Of a DNA stretch of 64,000 nt, positions 9,125 through 18,501 are shown piece by piece. The DNA is from an uncultured Allomuricauda sp. (lineage in GTDB: Bacteria; Bacteroidota; Bacteroidia; Flavobacteriales; Flavobacteriaceae). How positions within the stretch are numbered: position 1 is the stretch's first letter; each line of letters opens with the position of its first letter. The translations under genes were made by a program, and so were the position numbers. The stretch covers positions 868,001 through 932,000 of the forward strand of contig NZ_CANMUU010000002.1 in assembly GCF_947501165.1 (NCBI RefSeq), read 5' to 3'. A model generated the notes under the pieces. The model was not told the DNA's origin. It searched no databases and saw only the letters and a program-made list of their open reading frames with translations.

Positions 9125-9132
9125 TAAATTTG
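9125..9132 (+). promoter_or_regulatory. Candidate -7 box (TAAATTTG) ahead of ftsK
   Basis: Matches the Bacteroidota -7 consensus TAnnTTTG, 28 bases before the ftsK ATG. No TTG at a proper spacing was seen upstream, so this rests on one box. Confidence 0.35.
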
Positions 9133-9160
9133 TAAATTAGCCCCGTTATCTAAGTTTTTA

Positions 9161-11539
9161 ATGGCCAAAAAGAGAACAAAATCAAAATCTTCAACCTCAA
9201 AAAAAAAGAAGATATCATTTGTACTGTCCAAACAGAACAAGATTATTTTTGGGAGTTTGCTGATTGTGTTAAGCATTGCCCTCTTTTTTTCGTTTATGTC
9301 CTATTACTTCACTTGGCAGGAGGATCAAAGTCTTCTGTCAGAATTCAAGGATAGAAATGCAGAGGCCAGCAACCTCCTTAACAAGTTTGGGGCAGCTGTT
9401 AGTCATTTTTTTATGTACAAGGGCTTTGGATTAGCTTCCTTCGCCTTTCCTTTGCTTTTGGCCATAACCGGTTTGTATCTTTTTTTAGGGTTGAACGGCA
9501 AAGGCTTGATTTCCAAATGGATTTGGGGTATTTTGGGAACTATTTGGGTCTCCATAGCATTGGGATTCTTTGCCTATGAACAACCTTTGTTGGGAGGGTC
9601 TATCGGTTTTGAAATGAATGACTTTCTTCAAGACTATGTAGGCAAGATTGGCATATTCTTGATTCTTGTTTTTGTTTTGATGGTAATTCTGGTGCGCCTT
9701 TTCAATTTTACCCCAGAAGGATTCGCCAATTTTTTCCGTACACAGCGAAATTCCTTTAAATCGAACACTAAGAAGAAAACCCCAGCCATGGCCACAGTGA
9801 CTACAGGCGATAACAGCATTGAGCTGAGCATGGAGGATACGGAAACGGAAAAGATAGATACATACACCCATAAAAAGGATATCCCTCCTATAATAAAGGA
9901 AGCTGGATTGGATGTCAACCTTCCTGAAAAAGAAGAAAAAACAGAGGATATAGGATTGAAAGTGGAGAAAGTGGTTGAAGAGAAAGAGGAAAAGGATATA
10001 AAATCAGAAAAATTGGTTAAGGATTTTGGTGAATTCGACCCCAAATTGGATTTGAGCCAATACAAATTTCCACCTCTGGAGCTTTTGGATCCTCATGGCG
10101 TATCTGGAGGAATCACTATCAATCAAGAGGAGTTAGAAGAGAATAAAAACAAGATTGTAAGTACCCTTAAAAACTATAAAATTGGGATTGCCCAAATTAA
10201 GGCCACCATTGGACCTACAGTTACTCTGTATGAAATTGTTCCTGAAGCAGGAGTCCGAATTTCAAAAATTAAAAATTTAGAGGACGACATTGCACTCTCT
10301 TTGGCCGCTTTAGGTATACGTATTATTGCGCCTATACCTGGCAAAGGAACTATTGGTATTGAGGTGCCCAACAAAAATGCCACTATTGTTTCCATGCGGT
10401 CCGTAATTGCATCAAGTAAATTCCAAAAGGCGGAAATGCAACTGCCTATTGCCTTTGGAAAAACCATCAGCAATGAGACCTTTGTGGTGGATTTGGCCAA
10501 AATGCCCCACTTACTTATGGCCGGTGCTACAGGTCAAGGGAAATCGGTGGGATTGAATGCAGTCATTACTTCTTTACTTTACAAAAGGCACCCAGCAGAA
10601 GTGAAGTTTATTTTAGTGGACCCAAAAAAGGTTGAGCTTACCCTATACAATAAAATTGAGCGACACTTTTTAGCAAAACTCCCGGATTCTGAAGAAGCCA
10701 TTATTACAGATACAACCAAGGTGATCAACACCCTGAATTCCCTATGTATTGAAATGGATAACCGTTATGAGCTTCTGAAGACGGCCATGGTGCGAAACAT
10801 TAAGGAATACAATACCAAATTCAAAGCTCGAAAGCTCAATCCAAATGATGGGCACAAGTTTTTACCATATATCGTTTTGGTGATTGACGAATTTGCTGAC
10901 CTCATTATGACAGCTGGCAAGGAGGTGGAAACCCCGATTGCTCGCTTGGCGCAATTAGCCAGAGCTATTGGAATACACTTGATTATTGCCACTCAACGTC
11001 CATCGGTAAATGTAATAACAGGAATCATCAAAGCAAACTTCCCAGCAAGACTTGCTTTTAGGGTTACCTCCAAAATCGATTCAAGAACCATTTTGGATGC
11101 GCAAGGGGCCGACCAATTAATTGGACGTGGAGATATGTTGTTCACTCAAGGAAACGATGTGACACGATTACAGTGTGCTTTCGTTGATACCCCCGAAGTG
11201 GCCAAGATTACAGAGTATATTGGATCTCAACGGGCCTATCCAGAGGCTCATCTCCTACCCGAATATGTAGGTGAAGATTCTGGCACGGGGATTGATTATG
11301 ATATCGCGGATAGGGATGCCATGTTCCGAGACGCCGCAGAAGTTATTGTGACGGCACAACAAGGTTCCGCATCTTTGATACAACGAAAACTGAAATTGGG
11401 ATATAATAGAGCAGGTAGAATCATTGACCAGTTGGAAGCAGCTGGCATTGTAGGCCCTTTTGAAGGAAGTAAAGCACGTCAAGTGCTGGTTCCAGATATC
11501 TATTCCTTGGAACAACTATTGGAAAACGAAAAAAAATAA
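9161..11539 (+). CDS. ftsK: FtsK/SpoIIIE DNA translocase
   Basis: 792 residues. A basic N-terminus precedes four membrane helices (about residues 27-185), then a Glu/Lys-rich linker (about 200-295), the alpha/beta RecA-like motor and the C-terminal gamma winged helix. Walker A is GATGQGKS (455-462), Walker B is VLVIDE (572-577), and the gamma domain starts near DRDAMFRDAAEVIV and includes GYNRAGRIIDQLE, the KOPS-reading helix region. It anchors at the division septum and pumps chromosome termini for XerCD resolution. First of a tight group with lolA, lptF and ribBA. Confidence 0.97.
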   Translation: MAKKRTKSKSSTSKKKKISFVLSKQNKIIFGSLLIVLSIALFFSFMSYYFTWQEDQSLLSEFKDRNAEASNLLNKFGAAVSHFFMYKGFGLASFAFPLLLAITGLYLFLGLNGKGLISKWIWGILGTIWVSIALGFFAYEQPLLGGSIGFEMNDFLQDYVGKIGIFLILVFVLMVILVRLFNFTPEGFANFFRTQRNSFKSNTKKKTPAMATVTTGDNSIELSMEDTETEKIDTYTHKKDIPPIIKEAGLDVNLPEKEEKTEDIGLKVEKVVEEKEEKDIKSEKLVKDFGEFDPKLDLSQYKFPPLELLDPHGVSGGITINQEELEENKNKIVSTLKNYKIGIAQIKATIGPTVTLYEIVPEAGVRISKIKNLEDDIALSLAALGIRIIAPIPGKGTIGIEVPNKNATIVSMRSVIASSKFQKAEMQLPIAFGKTISNETFVVDLAKMPHLLMAGATGQGKSVGLNAVITSLLYKRHPAEVKFILVDPKKVELTLYNKIERHFLAKLPDSEEAIITDTTKVINTLNSLCIEMDNRYELLKTAMVRNIKEYNTKFKARKLNPNDGHKFLPYIVLVIDEFADLIMTAGKEVETPIARLAQLARAIGIHLIIATQRPSVNVITGIIKANFPARLAFRVTSKIDSRTILDAQGADQLIGRGDMLFTQGNDVTRLQCAFVDTPEVAKITEYIGSQRAYPEAHLLPEYVGEDSGTGIDYDIADRDAMFRDAAEVIVTAQQGSASLIQRKLKLGYNRAGRIIDQLEAAGIVGPFEGSKARQVLVPDIYSLEQLLENEKK

Positions 11540-11546
11540 ACACACC

Positions 11547-12194
11547 ATGTTCAAAAAGATACTTTTTGCCATTTTTATTCTAACTATTGGATTTTCTGGG
11601 TTTTCCCAGAATTCTCCTAAAGCAAAAGCCTTGCTTAATGAAGTTTATGACAAGGTCACCAATTATGATAACATTTTTGTGGATTTTAAGTACAGCTTAG
11701 AAAACACCGAGGCCAATACCAAAAGTGAAACTCGAGGTAATGCCACACTTATGGGTGATAAATATCTTGTTGACCTCTTTGGCTCCAAACAACTTTACGA
11801 TGGTAAAAAGGTATATACCGTTGTTCCTGATAATGAGGAAGTCACCATCGAAGATAAATCGGATGATGACAATACCATCACCCCATCCAAAATGCTTACG
11901 TTCTATAAAGAAGGGCATACTTATAAATGGGACATTCTTCAAGATGTGCAGGGCAGAAAAATTCAATATGTGAAGCTTATCCCGATAGACACCAACTCCC
12001 AAATTACCTCAATTTTATTGGGCATAGATGCTGAAACCAAGCATATCTATAAACTCATTGAAACTGGCAGTAACGGGACCAAAACCACGATAACCGTTAA
12101 TTCTTTTAAAACCAATCAGGCCTTATCAAATACCTTGTTTACCTTTGACGAGAAAAAGTACGAAGACGAAGGGTATTATATCATAAGAAACTAG
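11547..12194 (+). CDS. lolA: LolA-like periplasmic lipoprotein carrier
   Basis: 215 residues from the ATG at 11547, seven bases after the ftsK stop; a longer frame from 11460 overlaps ftsK and would bury the signal peptide. Signal peptide about residues 1-20 (KKILFAIFILTIGFSGFSQ). The mature protein has the half-barrel LolA pattern, including GNATLMGDKYLVDLFGSKQL and YDGKKVYTVVP, then a C-terminal TFDEKKYED segment. Carries lipoproteins from LolCDE to the outer membrane. Placement between ftsK and lptF is common in Bacteroidota and supports the call. Confidence 0.9.
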   Translation: MFKKILFAIFILTIGFSGFSQNSPKAKALLNEVYDKVTNYDNIFVDFKYSLENTEANTKSETRGNATLMGDKYLVDLFGSKQLYDGKKVYTVVPDNEEVTIEDKSDDDNTITPSKMLTFYKEGHTYKWDILQDVQGRKIQYVKLIPIDTNSQITSILLGIDAETKHIYKLIETGSNGTKTTITVNSFKTNQALSNTLFTFDEKKYEDEGYYIIRN

Positions 12195-12197
12195 GCA

Positions 12198-13730
12198 TTG
12201 GATTTAAAAATTCTTGACCGGTATATTTTATCGCGATTTCTTTATAATTTTTTTAGTTCCTTCCTCATCTTAATGGTCATATTCATATTTCAAGGGATAT
12301 GGTTATTTATTGATGATTTGGCGGGAAAAGGACTGGGATTGGTCATTATTGGTAAGTTCCTTTTTTATTATATGCCCAGTTTGGTGGACAAGGTTCTTCC
12401 TCTGACCGTCTTACTTTCTTCCATTCTCACCTTTGGTACTTTTGCCGAAAACTATGAATTTGCGGCTATGAAGGCTTCAGGCATTTCACTGCAACGAGCC
12501 ATGAGAAGTCTTATCGTATTTGTTATTCTTTTGGGCGGGGTTACCTTCTTTTTTGCCAACAATGTCATTCCAAAATCAGAACAGAAAACTTTTAATCTTA
12601 GGAGAAATATTGCCAAGGTAAAACCCGCTGCTGCGATAACCGAAGGGGTCTTCAGCGATTTTGAAGGAACTGGGGAAGGCATGAATATAAAGGTGGACCG
12701 TAAATATGGCGAACAGGATAGGTTTTTAGAGAATGTCGTCATCCATAAAAAAACCAAACAAGGTGTCAATAATACCGTAATAAAGGCCAAAGAGGGTGAA
12801 TTGATAAGCAGTGAGGATTCAGATATTATCCAATTGGTACTCAAGGATGGTAATTATTATGAGGAGCTTAAACCAAAGGCAAACAAGGACCGAAGAAAAC
12901 ATCCTTTTGCAAAATCCAAGTTTGAGACCTACACTATCAATATTGATGTATCCGAACTCAATAATCAAGATTTGGAAGAGGACGGAAACATTACTACTAA
13001 CAAAATGAAGAATGTCTCCCGTTTGATAAAGGATATCGATTCTCTAGGGGATGACAATCTGAAAAAAGTAGAGGCGTTTTCCAAAAACATCTCACGGAGA
13101 ATGGGAGCTTTCCCCCTACTTACAAAAAAAGATAGCCTAAAGCTTGAAAGCTTAAATAACCAGTTACAGAAAGATCTTGACAGTACAAAGCAAGTAGAAT
13201 TAAAATCAACAAAGGATAGCATACAAAGCGTAGAAGAACTCTTAAATGGATTAGAAATCTGGCAACAGCTTCAAATTGTGAACAATTCCAAAACTACGGT
13301 CTTAGGTGTTGTGAACACTGTGGCATCCAAAAAGGAAGAGTTGCAAAAGAGATTTAAGTTCTACAACAGCCATATTCTGTCCCTACACCAAAAGTACGCC
13401 CTTGCCTTTTCATGCATAATTCTCTTTTTTGTGGGTGCACCTTTAGGCGCTATAATTCGAAAAGGAGGTTTAGGGCTCCCCATGGTTGTGGCCATTGTAT
13501 TATTTTTGACTTATTATTTTATCGGTGTGTTTGCCGGTAATTATGCAAAAGAAGGAAATGTTCATCCTGCATTTGGAGCTTGGTTATCTACTCTAATCAT
13601 GCTTCCTTTAGGGATATTTTTGACGCAAAGAGCTACGGCTGACCGCGGACTGATGGGGGATGGCAATTTAGCAGAACGAATAACCAAGTTCTTTAAGTTC
13701 AAGAAAAAAGAAAAAAAGAGTACTCAGTAA
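12198..13730 (+). CDS. LptF/LptG-family permease (LPS transport)
   Basis: 510 residues from a TTG start at 12198, three bases after the lolA stop; the first residues, LKILDRYILSRF, match the usual family start, so the non-ATG start is probably real. Topology is three membrane helices at the N-terminus, a long periplasmic beta-jellyroll region (about residues 120-385) and three helices at the C-terminus. In the LptBFG complex such proteins extract lipopolysaccharide from the inner membrane. The periplasmic part holds an extended charged helical insert (about 260-360), longer than in E. coli LptF. LptF and LptG cannot be told apart here, and no partner permease is in the window. Confidence 0.88.
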   Translation: MDLKILDRYILSRFLYNFFSSFLILMVIFIFQGIWLFIDDLAGKGLGLVIIGKFLFYYMPSLVDKVLPLTVLLSSILTFGTFAENYEFAAMKASGISLQRAMRSLIVFVILLGGVTFFFANNVIPKSEQKTFNLRRNIAKVKPAAAITEGVFSDFEGTGEGMNIKVDRKYGEQDRFLENVVIHKKTKQGVNNTVIKAKEGELISSEDSDIIQLVLKDGNYYEELKPKANKDRRKHPFAKSKFETYTINIDVSELNNQDLEEDGNITTNKMKNVSRLIKDIDSLGDDNLKKVEAFSKNISRRMGAFPLLTKKDSLKLESLNNQLQKDLDSTKQVELKSTKDSIQSVEELLNGLEIWQQLQIVNNSKTTVLGVVNTVASKKEELQKRFKFYNSHILSLHQKYALAFSCIILFFVGAPLGAIIRKGGLGLPMVVAIVLFLTYYFIGVFAGNYAKEGNVHPAFGAWLSTLIMLPLGIFLTQRATADRGLMGDGNLAERITKFFKFKKKEKKSTQ

Positions 13731-13734
13731 TAAA

Positions 13735-14871
13735 ATGGTGACTAAAGAAAAAATACAGCTTAATACGATAAAGGAGGCTATTTCCGATATCAAACAAGGA
13801 AAAGTGATCATCGTAGTGGACGATGAAAATCGTGAAAATGAAGGCGATTTCGTCGCCGCGGCTGAACTGATTACCCCCGAAACAGTGAATTTTATGGCAA
13901 CCCATGGCAGAGGGTTGATTTGCGCACCTTTAACGGAAGGACGCTGCAAGCAACTTGGCCTTGGCATGATGGTAACCCATAATTCCGACCCACTTGAAAC
14001 TGCTTTTACAGTTTCTGTTGATTTACGCGGCAACGGAGTCACCACAGGTATTTCAGCTTCAGATAGGGCAAAGACCATTTTGGCTCTTACGGATAAATCC
14101 GTTAAACCTCATGAATTGGCACGACCAGGCCATATTTTCCCATTAATCGCAAAAGAAGGTGGTGTACTGAGAAGAACCGGGCATACTGAGGCTGCCATTG
14201 ATTTTGCACGTTTGGCGGGTCTTCAACCAGCAGGGGTAATTGTAGAAATTATGAATGAGGACGGGTCCATGGCCCGTTTGCCCCAATTAACCGAGGTTGC
14301 CAAAAAGTTTGACTTAAAAATTGTCTCTATCGAAGATTTGATTGCCTATCGGATGGAGCATGATAGTCTTATTGAGCGCAAAGAAGCTTTCGATATAAAA
14401 ACACGATTTGGGAGCTTCCGACTTCGTGCCTACAAACAAACTACCAATGACCAAATCCACATTGCGTTGGTACGAGGTACATGGAAAAGTGGCGAACCCA
14501 TTCTCACAAGGATTAACTCTACTTTAATCAATAACGATATGCTTGGAACTTTGACCAGTAATCCGGACGAGGTGCTCCATAAAATGTTCCATGTTCTAAA
14601 TTCTGAAGAGAAAAGTGCGATGATATTCATCAATCAAGGGAATCAATCCATGAATCTCTTAGGTCGACTGGCTGAGCTTAAGGAATTACAGGCCAATGGA
14701 ATCACCAAAGCTCCTAAAATTGAAATGGACAATAAAGACTTTGGTATTGGGGCTCAAATTCTTCACGACCTCAATATTTCAAAAATCAGATTATTGACCA
14801 ATTCTGGAAAAACACGGAGAGTTGGAATGGTAGGCTACGGACTTGAAATTGTAGAATACGTCAACTATTAG
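13735..14871 (+). CDS. ribB: DHBP synthase fused to a degenerate GTP cyclohydrolase II domain (RibBA type)
   Basis: 378 residues. The N-terminal domain (about 1-205) is an intact 3,4-dihydroxy-2-butanone-4-phosphate synthase: DDENRENEGD (29-38), THGRGLICAPL, RPGHIFPL and RRTGHTEAAIDFARLAG are present. It makes the four-carbon unit of riboflavin from ribulose 5-phosphate. The C-terminal half has the RibA fold outline (TRFGSFRLRAY, GIGAQILHDLN, RLLTN), but the three zinc cysteines of RibA are replaced: by alignment they fall on Thr263, Ser275 and Pro277. That domain is therefore probably inactive as a cyclohydrolase, and a separate ribA is expected elsewhere. Four bases after lptF; stop overlaps the convergent TauE gene by four bases. 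Confidence 0.92.
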   Translation: MVTKEKIQLNTIKEAISDIKQGKVIIVVDDENRENEGDFVAAAELITPETVNFMATHGRGLICAPLTEGRCKQLGLGMMVTHNSDPLETAFTVSVDLRGNGVTTGISASDRAKTILALTDKSVKPHELARPGHIFPLIAKEGGVLRRTGHTEAAIDFARLAGLQPAGVIVEIMNEDGSMARLPQLTEVAKKFDLKIVSIEDLIAYRMEHDSLIERKEAFDIKTRFGSFRLRAYKQTTNDQIHIALVRGTWKSGEPILTRINSTLINNDMLGTLTSNPDEVLHKMFHVLNSEEKSAMIFINQGNQSMNLLGRLAELKELQANGITKAPKIEMDNKDFGIGAQILHDLNISKIRLLTNSGKTRRVGMVGYGLEIVEYVNY

Positions 14872-15623
14872 TTGAAAAACCACAACTTTATAGCCATGGC
14901 AATCACCATGACTACCAAAAAAGTTTTAATAAACCCGTCTCCTTTTTTTACGGAAAATCTGCTGGCCACCCAAGCTCCTGAACCATTGCCAATAGCCAAG
15001 ATAAGACCAAGTTTCCAGTTCACTTTGTCGTTTAGAACGAAAACGGCCAGAGCAGAAAGCATATAAATAAAAACCACGGTTACTTTGGTGGCATTCACTC
15101 GCACCAAATTCATTCGATTTACAAAATGCATAAAGAGAATCATTAAAAATCCAAGTCCGGCATTAATAAATCCACCATAAATCCCAAAAAAGAAAAACAC
15201 CACAATTCCCAACCAAAGATATTTACCGGTCAAACGTTCCTCCATTTCCTCCAATTTCATCTTGGGTTTGAAAATGATGATAAGTACAACCGCCATCATA
15301 ACCCCGGCCAAAATCCGGTTAAATGCCTCTCCATCAATGTCGACAGCAATTTGTGCGCCGATAATAGAACCCAAAAAAGCAGAAATACCTAAATACAGAC
15401 TGAATGGATACGTAGAAACCCCTTTACTTTTGAACCCAGCTGTTGCCAAAGCTGTTTGAATAACAATGGCTACCCTGTTGGTGCCATTGGCGACTGCAGG
15501 CGGTAAACCCAAAAAAATTAGGGTAGGAAGTGATAAGAGAGACCCGCCCCCGGCTATAGTATTAATAAAACCCACTGCAAAACCCACAACAACTAAAAGT
15601 GGATAATAATACCATTCCTCCAT
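14868..15623 (-). CDS. TauE/SafE family membrane transporter
   Basis: 251 residues with about eight membrane helices. Motifs of the TauE/SafE (DUF81) family: GFAVGFINTIAGGGSLLSLP near the N-terminus, FLGLPPAVANGTNRVAI, and a repeat in the second half (GGFINAGLGFL, VRVNATKVTVVFIY). Members are implicated in export of sulfite, sulfoacetate or related anions. No sulfonate genes are adjacent, so the substrate is open. Convergent with ribBA with overlapping stop codons (14868-14871). Confidence 0.88.
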   Translation of the reverse strand: MEEWYYYPLLVVVGFAVGFINTIAGGGSLLSLPTLIFLGLPPAVANGTNRVAIVIQTALATAGFKSKGVSTYPFSLYLGISAFLGSIIGAQIAVDIDGEAFNRILAGVMMAVVLIIIFKPKMKLEEMEERLTGKYLWLGIVVFFFFGIYGGFINAGLGFLMILFMHFVNRMNLVRVNATKVTVVFIYMLSALAVFVLNDKVNWKLGLILAIGNGSGAWVASRFSVKKGDGFIKTFLVVMVIAMAIKLWFFN

Positions 15624-15707
15624 GACAACAAAAGTACTGGCTTACTATTGAATTTTAGTCGGGAAAAATTAAACTTTACAAACTTTCACAGAAACAAAAA
15701 AGCTTGT

Positions 15708-15715
15708 TATATTTG
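15708..15715 (+). promoter_or_regulatory. -7 promoter box (TATATTTG) for tRNA-Ser
   Basis: Exact match to the Bacteroidota TAnnTTTG consensus, 11 bases before the mature tRNA 5' end. The -33 region is only a weak match (TTT-rich, about 15684-15688). Confidence 0.55.
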
Positions 15716-15726
15716 CACCCGCAAAA

Positions 15727-15811
15727 GGAGGAATGGCAGAGTGGTCGAATGCGGCAGTCTTGAAAACTGTTGAGGGTCACACCTCCGGGGGTTCGAATCC
15801 CTCTTCCTCCG
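15727..15811 (+). tRNA. tRNA-Ser (anticodon UGA)
   Basis: An 85-base cloverleaf folds by eye. The acceptor GGAGGAA pairs with TTCCTCC, with a G discriminator at 15811. The anticodon stem GCAGT/ACTGT closes the loop CTTGAAA with TGA at 15761-15763. A long variable arm (GAGGGTCACACCTC region) marks the serine class, and the T-loop is GTTCGAAT. CCA is not encoded. It reads UCA and other UCN codons. Confidence 0.97.
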
Positions 15812-15837
15812 CAACCAAGCGCAAGGCTTGAAAACAG

Positions 15838-15872
15838 AAAACCGCAGAATTGTATTTTGCGGTTTTTTCTTT
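15838..15872 (+). terminator. Rho-independent terminator after tRNA-Ser
   Basis: Stem AAAACCGCA (15838-15846) with TGCGGTTTT (15858-15866), an 11-base loop, followed by a T-rich run. Ends the tRNA transcript. Confidence 0.85.
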
Positions 15873-16007
15873 TTAAGGATGTTGGTGTTTTCAAAATTCC
15901 CGTTCCTTAGTATCACCAAAAGTTTTGATTATTCTAGTTTAGAGCTTTGTAAGTAACCAAGGGCATGGTAATCAATCTAAATACCAAATCTCAACAAATT
16001 GCCAATA

Positions 16008-17030
16008 CTACAGCCCCATGGGTTGTGGCCTTTCCTTTAATTCATTTAACATATATTTTACCAAAGTGTCGGCTTTTGTCCCTCCCAAGTAATACTGTTC
16101 ATTTATTTTACGGAATTTTTCAGTATTGTATTTGGAGAATATGCGGTTCACGTCCAAAATCATCTTATGCTCTATATTAAGTTTTGACAATTCGTCCTGA
16201 GTTGCTCGACCGCATAGGTAAAACATGCTTGCATGCCATAGATTCCTAGGAAACTTAATTCCCAGCTCCGCACTCATATCATATATCTTATCTCGCATAG
16301 GACTTTCTCCAAATAAATACAGAAGATGTGATCCTTCATGAAGTATTGTTTCTACAAATGCACTTGTTGTTTTTGAAGGATCGGTTGTAGACAACACAAT
16401 ATTCATTTTTGGAATAGAAGTGGTATAGGCTCCGGCCCAATTGGCATAGCATGTAATGTCCACCCTTACTTTTGTGGAATCCGGCCATGTATTCAGGGAA
16501 AGTCGTTCCATCTTTTCTATGACTTCTTCCTCAATTTGGTCTATGGTTTCAATGTGTTGCGACACTATTAAATCATTATGTTTCCTGTGAACATCCCAAT
16601 AATACTTCTGGTACACCGGGGAAACCTTATTTAGCATTTCCGTAAAGCTTTTACCGAAAGCTGTATCGGTAATCATTTTGAACTTTTCTTTTTTCTGCAA
16701 CCAAACCCTATGACCATTTAAATCCCTTCTTAGGCTTTTTTCTATAAGGTTGTCTTTATAGTATTTAATGGCCATATTTAGAACTTCTCGGTCGGTATGG
16801 GATATTTTTTCTTCAATAGCGGATTCCCCTATATCTATAAAACCAAATCCATCTTCTTGTAGTTTTCTAAGTTGACTGCTATCCGCTCGTTGATACATAA
16901 AATGATGGAGATTTACCCAATAATTGTTTTCAAATTCGAAATAATCCGTGCTAAATCGGATTTGATTTTCTCGATTCTTACAACAGAAAATCGTACTTGT
17001 TAAAAGAACTAGAAGAATATAGAATCTCAT
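16008..17030 (-). CDS. Putative lipoprotein with HExxH zinc-peptidase motif
   Basis: 340 residues. The N-terminus is a lipoprotein signal (hydrophobic stretch ending in STIFC, with a second Cys following), so it is probably membrane-anchored in the periplasm or outer membrane. His231-Glu-Gly-Ser-His235 in ETILHEGSHLLYLFGES is an HExxH zinc motif in a hydrophobic helix, as in gluzincin-like peptidases. A downstream SAELGIKFPRNLWHASMFYL region holds a Glu and a His that could provide the third ligand. The rest is mostly helical. I do not recognise a named family. No partner genes; bounded by the tRNA terminator on one side and a 347-base gap on the other. Confidence 0.65.
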   Translation of the reverse strand: MRFYILLVLLTSTIFCCKNRENQIRFSTDYFEFENNYWVNLHHFMYQRADSSQLRKLQEDGFGFIDIGESAIEEKISHTDREVLNMAIKYYKDNLIEKSLRRDLNGHRVWLQKKEKFKMITDTAFGKSFTEMLNKVSPVYQKYYWDVHRKHNDLIVSQHIETIDQIEEEVIEKMERLSLNTWPDSTKVRVDITCYANWAGAYTTSIPKMNIVLSTTDPSKTTSAFVETILHEGSHLLYLFGESPMRDKIYDMSAELGIKFPRNLWHASMFYLCGRATQDELSKLNIEHKMILDVNRIFSKYNTEKFRKINEQYYLGGTKADTLVKYMLNELKERPQPMGL

Positions 17031-17377
17031 GGGTATATAAGGTCATTGACTGTTCAATTATAAAGGACTTATAAATATAGTCTTTGTTGCAAAAAACTTT
17101 CATGGTAACTCTTGAGCAATAAAACAAACATTCAACCTTTTACCCTAATGTCTGAAGATATAAGGTTCCCAGAGAATTTCTTAACAGCCATGATGACCCC
17201 TTACAAGATTTCATGTACTTCTCTAATCCTGTTTAAACATCATTTTCAAAGCATACTAATATCTTGAAATTACTTAGTTTTTCGAATTCCCTATTTCGAT
17301 GTATTGATTTCTAATCACGGTATGCATATAGTGAAACTTTCCTAAATTGCTACTCGCTAAATATTAGAAATTATTTT
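17031..17377. other. Divergent intergenic region, 347 bases
   Basis: Lies between the starts of the metallopeptidase-like lipoprotein (minus) and the AraC regulator (plus), so it must hold promoters for both. No exact TAnnTTTG box with a good -33 partner, no long inverted repeat and no small gene could be supported. Confidence 0.5.
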
Positions 17378-18433
17378 ATGGATTTAGGCAAACAGCTTTT
17401 ATTCTTCTTCAGCGCACTTGGAGCATTCAACGGACTCTTTTTGAGCACCTATTTTGCTTTTTTTATTAAAAACAAAAGTAGAACCACTCACTTCTTGGCC
17501 GCATTGCTGTTTGTTATTAGTGTACAGGTAACCAAGTCTGTTTTTCTTATGTTCTACCCACAAACCTCCTCTACTTTTATACAGATAGGTTTAACCGCCT
17601 GTTTTTTAATTGGACCTTTTTTGTACCTGTACACCAAGAACGCTATTAGCGACCGCAAGGGAAGGGGTTTTCTGTGGCTCATTCATGTATTACCGGTAAT
17701 ATTGGCAATGATTTTTCTAGGGATTAAATACCCGTACCGAGAGTATTCGCACCTTTGGCAGCGCAGGTACAACGGTATATTTGGGATTATTCTGTTTGCT
17801 CAGTGGTCTGTTTATGTACTCGCTGCATATGTGTTAGTTTGGAATTCTCTTAAAAAACTGTTTTCCAAAAAAATGAAAACTACAAACGCAGAATTTTGGG
17901 CCGTAACCATTGTAATTTGCGTTTCCATTATTTGGTTGGCATACAATACCACCCAGTACACCTCGTATATTGTAGGCGCCTTTTCTTTTTCGTTTACCTT
18001 TTATATTACGCTTACCATTTGGTTTTTTAAAGTCAAGAAAATACCTGTAGCATTTTCTACTACCGAAAAATATGCTGATAAAAAAATTGAGGTTAAAGAA
18101 GCGGAGCAAATAACCCAGCATCTCAATGCATTAATGAGAAGCGAAACATTGCATAAAAACCCAAATATGAAATTGAAGCATTTGGCTGAAAAATTAGAGA
18201 TTTCTCCGCACTACCTCTCTCAGTTGCTGAACGATAATTTGGGTAAATCCTTTTCGGAATATATCAATAGTTGGCGTGTGGAAACGGCCAAAGAATTGAT
18301 AAAAAATAATGACCAGTTTACCTTGGAAGCCATAGGTCTTGAAGCTGGGTTCAGTTCCAAGTCTTCATTTTATAGCACATTCAAAAAACTTACAGGCACT
18401 ACGCCTGCCACTTACAAAAAGCAGGTTTCATAG
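17378..18433 (+). CDS. Membrane-anchored AraC-family transcriptional regulator
   Basis: 351 residues. The first 225 residues hold about six to seven membrane helices (starting LLFFFSALGAFNGLFLSTYF), a topology common in Bacteroidota AraC proteins. The C-terminal 100 residues are the double helix-turn-helix: KHLAEKLEISPHYLSQLLND, then EAIGLEAGFSSKSSFYSTF and the closing GTTPATYKKQ. The sensor part is embedded in the inner membrane, so it may respond to an envelope or membrane-soluble signal. It lies 108 bases upstream of the NTF2-like/serine hydrolase array on the same strand and is the likely regulator of that array (inference from position). Confidence 0.92.
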   Translation: MDLGKQLLFFFSALGAFNGLFLSTYFAFFIKNKSRTTHFLAALLFVISVQVTKSVFLMFYPQTSSTFIQIGLTACFLIGPFLYLYTKNAISDRKGRGFLWLIHVLPVILAMIFLGIKYPYREYSHLWQRRYNGIFGIILFAQWSVYVLAAYVLVWNSLKKLFSKKMKTTNAEFWAVTIVICVSIIWLAYNTTQYTSYIVGAFSFSFTFYITLTIWFFKVKKIPVAFSTTEKYADKKIEVKEAEQITQHLNALMRSETLHKNPNMKLKHLAEKLEISPHYLSQLLNDNLGKSFSEYINSWRVETAKELIKNNDQFTLEAIGLEAGFSSKSSFYSTFKKLTGTTPATYKKQVS

Positions 18434-18501
18434 GGGTTTATTGTCCAAAATTATAATCTTGCACTTTTCCGTGACAGTTACCGGAAGAATTTTTAATTCA
18501 A

